DNA from: an uncultured Eubacteriales bacterium
Lineage (GTDB): Bacteria > Bacillota > Clostridia > Christensenellales > Aristaeellaceae
Direction: 5' to 3'
DNA length: 64,000 nucleotides
NCBI GenBank assembly: GCA_902795275.1
Contig: CADBKQ010000009.1
Coordinates: forward strand, 1-64,000
Position numbers and translations under genes: made by a program. Numbering within the stretch: the first letter of the stretch is position 1; each line of letters opens with the position of its first letter. This document shows, piece after piece, positions 57,113 to 64,000 of this stretch. The notes beneath the pieces are model-generated. The model did not search any database, was not told the DNA's origin, and worked only from the letters and a program-made list of their open reading frames with translations.

Positions 57113-58183
57113 ATGGATAACCGTCTACTGTTTCAGCTTCAGCAGATTTTCTCCCGCCTCCGCACGCCGATTTCCCTGTTGGATGCGGAAGGCAACAGCC
57201 TGATTCCCAATGAAGACATCCGCTTTTCGCTCCCGCCGCTGACCCAGCCCGGCGTGCCCGTGGCGCAGGATGGCCGCCTGTACCAGATGTGCGCCTCCGC
57301 CCCCAACTGGGTGATCATGACCACCATCACCGATGCCGACGCCGCGCGGGACGCCTTTATTCTCTGCGACGCCATGATCAGCGCAGCCATCACCGCCAAC
57401 GAAGCGGGCAACGACCTGAACAACGCATACCAGCGTATCCTTCAAAACGAGCTTTCCTTAGCGGAGCTGGACGCGGTGGTGGATGAGCACGGCATCTCCC
57501 CCGGCATGCCGCGATGCGTGCTGCTGATGCACATGGTGCAGGTGCAGCAGCGTTCGGCGTTTGAGATCCTGGAAGAATTCCTGCCCCGTGCGGCCACGGA
57601 CGTGCTGGTTTCCATGGACAAGCACACCGCCGCTTTTATCAAGGACGTCAGCGGCCTGGAGGACGAGGATGAGCTTCGCCAGTTCGCCTGCGCCGTGCAG
57701 GAAACCCTGATGGGAGAAATCGCCCTGCCGGTCATGATCGGCATCGGAGAAGTGGCGAAGTCCGTGGGCGAATTGCACGCTTCCTACCGGCAAGCCCGGC
57801 GCGCCATTGAAATCGGCCGTGCCTACGCGCCGGAGCGCACCATCCACGTCTACCGCGCCATGATGCTGGAGCGCTTCCTGTCCGACCTTTCCCCCGAGAT
57901 GGCGGAGCACTACCACGGCTTGCTGTTCAACCGTTCCACCGCCCGGCTGTTCGGCGAGGAAATGCTCTACACCATTGAAATGTTCTTTAAGAAAGACCTG
58001 AACCTGTCCGACACCGCCCGGCAATTGTACATCCACCGCAACACCCTGGTTTACCGCCTGGATAAAGTGCAGCGGCAGGTCGGCCTGGATCTGCGCAAAT
58101 TCGAGGACGCAGTGACATTCAAAATGCTGCTTGAAATGCGCAAATGCGGAAATAATAAAGCAAAAGCAAAAAAGGGACACTGA
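57113..58183 (+). CDS. CdaR/PucR-type transcriptional regulator
   Basis: A 356-residue regulator: N-terminal sensor region (LLFQLQQIFSRLRTPISLLDAEGNSLIPNED), a middle GGDEF-like/PucR region (GIGEVAKSVGELHASYRQARRAIEIG) and a C-terminal helix-turn-helix (MFFKKDLNLSDTARQLYIHRNTLVYRLDKVQRQVGLDLR). The family answers to sugar acids, purines or envelope signals; the effector is unknown here. ATG at 57113 follows AAAGGGAG. It runs straight into ctpA with a 30-base gap, so it may govern this cluster. Confidence 0.88.
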   Translation: MDNRLLFQLQQIFSRLRTPISLLDAEGNSLIPNEDIRFSLPPLTQPGVPVAQDGRLYQMCASAPNWVIMTTITDADAARDAFILCDAMISAAITANEAGNDLNNAYQRILQNELSLAELDAVVDEHGISPGMPRCVLLMHMVQVQQRSAFEILEEFLPRAATDVLVSMDKHTAAFIKDVSGLEDEDELRQFACAVQETLMGEIALPVMIGIGEVAKSVGELHASYRQARRAIEIGRAYAPERTIHVYRAMMLERFLSDLSPEMAEHYHGLLFNRSTARLFGEEMLYTIEMFFKKDLNLSDTARQLYIHRNTLVYRLDKVQRQVGLDLRKFEDAVTFKMLLEMRKCGNNKAKAKKGH

Positions 58184-58213
58184 CACAGCGTCCCGCTGCC
58201 GAAGGGAGTATCC

Positions 58214-59428
58214 ATGAAGAAAAAGGGATTGACCGTCATTCTCCTCCTGGCGCTGATTTCGAGCGTCATCATCGTGACCGCGAACGCTTCAAACATTTTT
58301 GACATCCTCAGTAAAAGCCAAAAAACCGTTACGATTCCCCAGGAGGAATACGAACGGCTGAGCCGCTACAAAAAGATGGATGACATCATGCGGTACATCG
58401 AAACGTGGTACATCGAAGAGCCCGACACGGACAAAATGATCGAAAGCGCCATCGTCGGCCTGCTCTACGCGTTGGACGACCCCTACACCTATTATTTTAA
58501 CAGCGAACAATGGGAGCAGGAGAAAGAAAACGACGTGGGCGAATACGGCGGCATCGGCATCGAGATGCTGGGCAACCGGGAGGATTACTCCGTCACGATC
58601 ACCCGCGTGTTCAAGGATACGCCCGCCGAGCGCGCCGGCGTGCTGAAAGGCGACGTGCTGGTTCGGGTTGAAGACCTGGAAGTGAACTTCTATTCCATGC
58701 AGAACGCCGTGAACATCATGCGCGGCACCGTGGATGAAACCGTGGAGATCGAGGTCAAGCGCGGCGAGGAATACCTGACCTTCAACATTCCCCGCGCCAC
58801 CATCCATGTGAACCGTGTCGAATCCACCATGCTGGATGATCAGGTGGGCCTGATTGTGCTGTATGCATTCGCCGGAGAAAGCGAAAAGGAATTCATGGCC
58901 GCGCTGGACGCTTTGGAGAACCAAGGCGCAAAGGCCCTGATCGTTGACCTTCGAGACAACGGCGGCGGCTGGGTGGAATCCGCGCGGCAGATTGCCGATC
59001 TTTTCCTGGACGACGGCATCCTCTTCTACACCCAGGATCGGTCCGGCTATCAGGAAAAAACCGACATGAAGCCCGGCAAGGACGATATTCCGCTGGTGTT
59101 CCTGATTAACGAAAACACCGCTTCTTCTTCCGAAATCCTCTCCGGCGGCCTGCACGACCGGGGACGCGCGACCTTGGTGGGCGTCCAGTCCTACGGCAAA
59201 GGCATTGTCCAAGCCGTGATTCCTTTGGACGATGATACAGACGGCTTCCAGATGACTGTGGAAGAATACTTCCTGCCTTCCGGAGCTAAGGTTCACAAGG
59301 TCGGCCTGACCCCGGACATTATTTCCGAAATGCCGGAGGAATTGAAAAGCGTCTATTTCGCCCTCGGCGATCTGGCTGACCCGCAGCTCAAGGACGCCTG
59401 GAACGCCGCGAAGGAACTGATCAAGTAA
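58214..59428 (+). CDS. ctpA: carboxyl-terminal processing protease (S41 family)
   Basis: A 404-residue secreted or anchored protease: N-terminal hydrophobic helix (GLTVILLLALISSVIIVTA), a PDZ domain (GGIGIEMLGN, GVLKGDVLVRVEDLEV, VNIMRGTVDETVEIEVKRG) and the S41 core with ALIVDLRDNGGGWVESARQIADLFL, the nucleophile Ser in ENTASSSEILSGGL (about residue 305) and the general-base Lys in VQSYGKGIVQ (about 330). In spore-formers related CtpA/B enzymes cut regulators during sporulation; otherwise they trim wall hydrolases. Confidence 0.93.
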   Translation: MKKKGLTVILLLALISSVIIVTANASNIFDILSKSQKTVTIPQEEYERLSRYKKMDDIMRYIETWYIEEPDTDKMIESAIVGLLYALDDPYTYYFNSEQWEQEKENDVGEYGGIGIEMLGNREDYSVTITRVFKDTPAERAGVLKGDVLVRVEDLEVNFYSMQNAVNIMRGTVDETVEIEVKRGEEYLTFNIPRATIHVNRVESTMLDDQVGLIVLYAFAGESEKEFMAALDALENQGAKALIVDLRDNGGGWVESARQIADLFLDDGILFYTQDRSGYQEKTDMKPGKDDIPLVFLINENTASSSEILSGGLHDRGRATLVGVQSYGKGIVQAVIPLDDDTDGFQMTVEEYFLPSGAKVHKVGLTPDIISEMPEELKSVYFALGDLADPQLKDAWNAAKELIK

Positions 59429-59450
59429 TACGAACTTCATTGGTTTTCAT

Positions 59451-59487
59451 GGCCGCGAAGCGATTCGCTCCGCGGCCTTTCGTTTTG
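59451..59487 (+). terminator. terminator of cdaR-ctpA
   Basis: GGCCGCG-A-AGCG pairs with CGCT-C-CGCGGCC around ATT and is followed by TTTCGTTTTG. Confidence 0.85.
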
Positions 59488-59584
59488 CTTTTGGCAATTC
59501 TGCCAATTGCATCATCCCGGTGTCATCGGTGGATTTTTGCCGAAGGGTGTAGTATAATGGGAAGCGGAAAGGAGGAGGAATGCG

Positions 59585-61066
59585 GTGCGGTACGTGAAAT
59601 GGCTTGCCGGTTTATTCATCCTGCTCCTCCTTTCGCTGCCCCGTGTCAGCTCCTTTGCGGAGGAAGGACGGCGGCGGGCTCTGCTGATCGGCTGCGATCA
59701 TTTTCTTTCCCTGCCGGACACCGCGCCGGCGGCGGAGAACAACCTGCGCCTGCTTTCCGACGCGCTGTTTTCCGACGCCCGCCCCTATTCCCTGGTGCGT
59801 ACCATTTCCAACACGATTGCCACGGCGGAGGCGTTTGAAAAAGCCGTCCTCGCCGCTTTCGGAAACAGCACGGAAGCCGATACGTCCGTTCTGTATATCA
59901 GCACCCACGGCGTATTTCAGGAAAGCCTGAGCAATGCGGACGCGGGCCTGCTGCTCAGCGACGGGCAGACGGAAACCCTGCTGACCGGCGCGGAGCTTCA
60001 GCGGGTGCTGGATCAGGTGGCGGGGAAAAAAATCGTCATCCTGGACGCCTGCAACTCGGGAGCCATCATTGGTAAAGGGCTGTCCGGCGGCGCGGATCAA
60101 TGCTATCTGGCGGGCGCGGACTATAAGGTGCTGTGCAGCGCGGGCGGCAGCGAAGCCAGCTGGTATTATCAAAGCCCTGACGCAGCGGCGGAAGGAGCCA
60201 GTTATTTTGCCGCGGTGCTGGCCTTTGGCTTTGACGCCTCGGGCGGGCATGCGGCGGACCGAAACGACGACGGGCAGATCACGCTTGAAGAAACCTACGG
60301 CTATCTCCTGGAACAGTACGCCGCGTCCACGCCGCAGGTGTATCCCCAGCAGGATGACAGTGAAGTGCTTTTTGCCTATGACCCCGACACGCCCGTTCGG
60401 ATTCAGAAAGCCATCACCGACCTGACTTTTGAGGAAACGCTGCTCACGGCGGGCGATACGGAGGCGGCCTTTTCCTTCACCGTCCAGCGGCAAACCGAAT
60501 TGTATTACCAGATCATCTACCATCGGGACGGCGTCTGGCAGTTTTCCCAGGCGCAGCAGATTCCCGACGCTGAGCAGGACGACGGCTCCATCCTGCCGGG
60601 GCGAAAAATGCGCGTGCTGACCCTGAACACGGGCGACGAGGATTACGGCTATGCGATCATCCAGCTCATTACCCGGGAATCCGGTACCCCTGTATTCCAG
60701 GGAGCGCAGCTTCTGTGCGTGCGTCCCGCCACGGGGCAGGTGACGCTGAACGCGGTGACGGGCAGTTCCTTTGTGCCAAAGCTCGGTCAGGAGATGGCGA
60801 TTCTGGTGCAGCACGACGTGCCCTGCGGCCTGACCGTGAACATCCTGAACGAAGAAAACCGCCTGGTGCGCCGACTCGCTTTTGAAACGCCTTCACGGCC
60901 CCAGCAGCTTTCCCCCGCCGCTTCCAGTTTTTACTGGGACGGGAAAACGAACAGCGGCGAATACGCCCCGCCCGGAGCCTACACCGTGCAGGTAAAAACA
61001 TCGGTGGGCGAGGAACAGTATCTCTGCCGGAGTGAACCGTTTTTCCTGGAAGAACCCACAACGTAA
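59585..61066 (+). CDS. secreted caspase-family (C14) protease with EF-hand-like loop
   Basis: A 493-residue protein. Signal peptide (YVKWLAGLFILLLLSLPRVSSFA). Caspase p20-like domain (about 29-265): RRALLIGCDHF, catalytic His108 in LYISTHGVF and Cys156 in VILDACNSGAI. Within it, residues 225-236 (DRNDDGQITLEE) match a calcium EF-hand loop at every ligand position. C-terminal beta domains end with FYWDGKTNSGEYAPPGAYTVQVK, a FlgD-like Ig fold. GTG start after AAAGGAGG. A good -10 (TATAAT at 59552-59557) precedes it, with a weak -35. Likely a calcium-dependent extracellular protease. Confidence 0.87.
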   Translation: MRYVKWLAGLFILLLLSLPRVSSFAEEGRRRALLIGCDHFLSLPDTAPAAENNLRLLSDALFSDARPYSLVRTISNTIATAEAFEKAVLAAFGNSTEADTSVLYISTHGVFQESLSNADAGLLLSDGQTETLLTGAELQRVLDQVAGKKIVILDACNSGAIIGKGLSGGADQCYLAGADYKVLCSAGGSEASWYYQSPDAAAEGASYFAAVLAFGFDASGGHAADRNDDGQITLEETYGYLLEQYAASTPQVYPQQDDSEVLFAYDPDTPVRIQKAITDLTFEETLLTAGDTEAAFSFTVQRQTELYYQIIYHRDGVWQFSQAQQIPDAEQDDGSILPGRKMRVLTLNTGDEDYGYAIIQLITRESGTPVFQGAQLLCVRPATGQVTLNAVTGSSFVPKLGQEMAILVQHDVPCGLTVNILNEENRLVRRLAFETPSRPQQLSPAASSFYWDGKTNSGEYAPPGAYTVQVKTSVGEEQYLCRSEPFFLEEPTT

Positions 61067-61068
61067 GA

Positions 61069-61101
61069 AAGAACCCGTTCAAAGCGAACAGGTTCTTTTT
61101 C
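61069..61101. terminator. bidirectional terminator between the caspase and cdsZ genes
   Basis: AAGAACC-C-GTTC pairs with GAAC-A-GGTTCTT around a 5-base loop and is followed by TTTTTC on the plus strand and T-rich sequence on the minus strand. Genes converge here. Confidence 0.85.
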
Positions 61102-61116
61102 TATGTGCAATTGTGT

Positions 61117-61821
61117 TTATAAAATGATCAGCAGCCGTCCGCAGGTTTCGCATTCCACCAGCTCGCCCGCTTTCACCTTTCTGGAGACGGAGGAGGGAAG
61201 CGACATGTTGCAGCCCTGGCACTGATCGCCGTTCAGGGCGGCCAGCGGCGGCACGCTGTGGCGCTTGATTTCCCGGTAGCGCTCCATAAACTCTCTTTCG
61301 ACGGGCTTTGCTTTTTCCGCGGCGGCGGCTTTCAGGGCTTCCAGTTCGCCGTCCTTGGAACGCTTCTCATCGTCATACACCAGCTTGAGCTTGTCAAATT
61401 CGCCCTTGGCCTTGGCGGCGCGCACGCGCACGTCGTGCTGCTGGCGCTCCCGGTCAGCCGCGTCCTTGCGGATGCGCTTCACTTCCTGCTCGTAAGCCGT
61501 CAGGTTGTTCTGAAAGCGCCTGGCGTCGTTCATAAACTGCTGCACTTCCGCGGCGGACTTGGGCTCCTCATTTTCCATTTTCGCGTGGAGCGCATGCACC
61601 TGCTCGTTGGTCATCCGGATGGCGTCCTTGAGCGCTTCCAGACGATCCTGCATCGTGGCCACTTCGCTTTCGATATGCTTCATGGCGTTTTGCTGCTCCG
61701 CGTACAGTTCCTTGTATTTCACCAGCTGCTGCCGCACAGGAGAGCGTCTGATGGAAGCTTCCAGCTTATCCACTTCCACGTCTGCTTTCTGAAATTCCCA
61801 CAAAAGATGCAATTGATCCAT
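61117..61821 (-). CDS. coiled-coil zinc-ribbon protein (CdsZ/DUF164 family)
   Basis: A 234-residue protein: about 180 residues of antiparallel coiled coil (heptads rich in Glu, Lys and Ala, e.g. EVATMQDRLEALKDAIRMTNEQVHALHAK) and a C-terminal zinc ribbon (CQGCNMSL, then CETCGRLLII). The family is linked to RNA handling or protein-partner binding. It lies downstream of nif3 and trmK in the order usual for Clostridia. Confidence 0.9.
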   Translation of the reverse strand: MDQLHLLWEFQKADVEVDKLEASIRRSPVRQQLVKYKELYAEQQNAMKHIESEVATMQDRLEALKDAIRMTNEQVHALHAKMENEEPKSAAEVQQFMNDARRFQNNLTAYEQEVKRIRKDAADRERQQHDVRVRAAKAKGEFDKLKLVYDDEKRSKDGELEALKAAAAEKAKPVEREFMERYREIKRHSVPPLAALNGDQCQGCNMSLPSSVSRKVKAGELVECETCGRLLIIL

Positions 61822-61843
61822 CTATGTGCCCTCCTTCTATTGA

Positions 61844-62614
61844 TTAAACGCTGCCAAAGGGCGCGCATTGGGACGGGAAAACCCGCACATTATATTGTAA
61901 CTCATTTAGCCGATTTTGTAAATAGTTTGCAAGAAACGGCACCAAAGGCGCTTCTGTGCCGAAGTGTCCCCCATCGAAAAGAACAAAATCGCTCATGGAC
62001 GCGGCCAGCGCGTTGTGGTGGCGCACTTCGCCGGTCAGCAGCGCCTGAGCGCCCAGGGCCTTGGCGGCGAGCCAGTCGCCGTCGTCCGCGCCGCCCGCGA
62101 TGGCGAGGGTTGTAATTGTAAGATTGCCGTCGCCGTAGCAGCGGACGGGGAAAGCAATCGTTTGGGAAATTTTCTTTTCCAGGGTCGCGGCCTGCATGGG
62201 CGTTTCCAGCTCGCCCAGGAACAGGTAGTTTGTTTCCTTGCGCAGGTTCCGCAAGCCCAGCAGCCTTGCGCAGGCGGCGCTGCCGCTGTATTCGGTCTGA
62301 TCCAGATTGGTGTGGGCGGCAACCAGGGAAAGATTGTTCCGAACCATTTCACAGAGGATGCGTCCTTCCGCGTCCTCCTCCAGCAGATTCTTCCGGGCGT
62401 GGAACAGAAGCGGATGATGGGAAACGATCAGCTCAGCGCCGAGCTGTTCCGCTTCTTTTACCACATCCCAGGTGCAGTCCAGCGCCACCAGAATCTTGGT
62501 TACATCCTCATCCCGGCGGCCCACAAGGGCTCCCACGTTGTCATAGCTTTCGGCCGTCTCCACGGGAGCCAGTTCATTCAGCATTTCTTCAATGGTTTTC
62601 ACTGTCGCGAACAC
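61844..62614 (-). CDS. Nif3-like dinuclear metal centre protein (DUF34/YbgI)
   Basis: A 256-residue protein: PVETAESYDNVGALVG, VALDCTWDVVKEA, the metal-binding LIVSHHPLLFHARKNL, AAHTNLDQTEYSGS, ALLTGEVRHHNALAASM and FDGGHFGTE. The His and Asp residues hold two metal ions; GTP cyclohydrolase-like or other hydrolase roles are proposed. GTG start after AGGAGGAAGAGGAAC. It overlaps trmK by 26 bases. Confidence 0.92.
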   Translation of the reverse strand: MFATVKTIEEMLNELAPVETAESYDNVGALVGRRDEDVTKILVALDCTWDVVKEAEQLGAELIVSHHPLLFHARKNLLEEDAEGRILCEMVRNNLSLVAAHTNLDQTEYSGSAACARLLGLRNLRKETNYLFLGELETPMQAATLEKKISQTIAFPVRCYGDGNLTITTLAIAGGADDGDWLAAKALGAQALLTGEVRHHNALAASMSDFVLFDGGHFGTEAPLVPFLANYLQNRLNELQYNVRVFPSQCAPFGSV

Positions 62615-63256
62615 GTTCCTCTTCCTCCTTGAGCCAGATGAATTCCTGTTTTCCCATGGCCGATTGTTTCTTCGCTGCCAGGCCGATGCGCCATTGCAGG
62701 TATTCCGGGTAATGCGCCGGAACCGATTCCATGAGCCGCGGGCCGATGCACAGTTGTTTTTCCGTTAAATCTTCTTCTCCGGGAACCGCCCGGAGCAGGC
62801 AGTAAAAGCGGTTCGCGGCGTAAGCGATTTCTTCCATTTCGATGCGGTATTTCATTTCCGTCAGCGTGCGGCGCACCAGCAGCATATCCGTATGCGCTGA
62901 CAGAATCAGCGCCGCGCCGCGCAGCTGCTCCCGTCCATTCTCCAGAATGCCGCACAGGGTATGCCCGCCCATGCCGAGGATGGCGATGGCATCGGCAGGC
63001 CGATCCAGCACGCTCAGGCCGTCGCCCACCCGGAAATCCGCGCGTTCGGATAAACCGCGTAAGGCCAGCAGCGTTTCCGCCTTTTTCAGGGAATCCGCGC
63101 TGATGTCCGCCACGCACATGCGCTGCACTTTTCCCGATTCCAGCAGAAAACAAGACAACCGCCCGTGATCGGCGCCGATATCGGCGCCGTACTCACAGGC
63201 GGGAAAGAGCGCTGACGCGCGGGAAAGGCGGTCGTCCAATTCAGAGAAGCGGCGCA

Positions 63257-63257
<1 letters not shown>
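62589..63257 (-). CDS. trmK: tRNA (adenine-22-N1)-methyltransferase TrmK
   Basis: A 222-residue SAM methyltransferase: LDDRLSRASALFPACEYGADIGADHGRLSCFLL (SAM loop), VADISADSLKKAETLL, FRVGDGLSVLD and AILGMGGHTLCGIL. It methylates A22 in tRNAs. The ATG uses the last base of the sigA stop (TGATG), so it is coupled to sigA; the nif3 gene overlaps its 3' end. Confidence 0.94.

Positions 63258-64000
<743 letters not shown>

Overview
The window looks like chromosomal DNA of a GC-rich (roughly 55-60 percent), low-copy-mobile-element member of the Clostridia or a neighbouring Firmicutes class. Reasons: strong AGGAGG-type ribosome sites, sigma-A promoters with 17-base spacers, a BY-kinase/PHP-phosphatase capsule module, type III glutamine synthetase, a putative (Re)-citrate synthase, HslUV, a Spo0E-like protein with Spo0A-type boxes, and the gene orders rbgA-rnhB-yraN-comM-dprA-topA-trmFO-hslV-hslU and sigA-trmK-nif3-cdsZ. 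A rumen or gut Christensenellales/Aristaeellaceae-like lineage would fit, but this is only an impression. No tRNA, rRNA or CRISPR array was seen; the only structural RNA gene is tmRNA.

Layout. 1-1.1 kb: junk of a lost mobile element (a headless serine recombinase abutting another gene fragment) next to the rpsI 3' end. 1.2-2.1 kb: rplM-rpsI with a clear promoter but no normal rplM start codon. 2.4-7.2 kb: an envelope-polysaccharide control operon (PHP phosphatase, Wzz-like chain-length protein, BY-kinase with a Gly-Tyr tail, LCP ligase) plus two small envelope proteins. 7.4-8.5 kb: ssrA and smpB side by side. 8.5-16 kb: a 213-bp inverted-repeat element, nrdG, an anchored binding-protein-like gene, a GH5 enzyme, glnN with a leader terminator, serA and serC. 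16-19.6 kb: a 56-residue Spo0E-like gene converging on a 1044-residue EndoQ-UvrD fusion. 20-28.3 kb: upp and the full atpIBEFHAGDC operon. 28.3-31.6 kb: (Re)-citrate synthase, GntR regulator and isocitrate dehydrogenase. 31.7-48.4 kb: a long minus-strand housekeeping block (rbgA to cmk, plsC) interrupted by a 1386-residue double GT-C glycosyltransferase. 48.5-56 kb: a nucleotidyltransferase/phosphomannomutase-like fusion, mnmA, a HAD-thymidylate kinase fusion, a GT2 enzyme, a collagen-like protein and a lipid kinase. 56-61 kb: a plus-strand set of secreted hydrolases (cysteine hydrolase-like, CtpA, caspase) with a CdaR-type regulator. 61-64 kb: cdsZ, nif3, trmK and the 3' part of sigA.

The most unusual signal is not a gene. 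Nine intergenic gaps carry tandem arrays of degenerate 7-bp units from three unrelated sequence families (GGGATTA, AAGTTCT, GTAGGAG). In seven of them the array occurs as two inverted arms around a short unique spacer, so the transcript can fold into long hairpins. Two of these bracket atpE inside the ATP synthase operon, and one single-armed array sits where the ssrA promoter should be. Other points worth following are the two-carboxylate (Na+-type) ion site predicted in AtpE, a caspase with an EF-hand-like loop, and a collagen-like gene with a candidate sigma-K promoter next to a glycosyltransferase gene.
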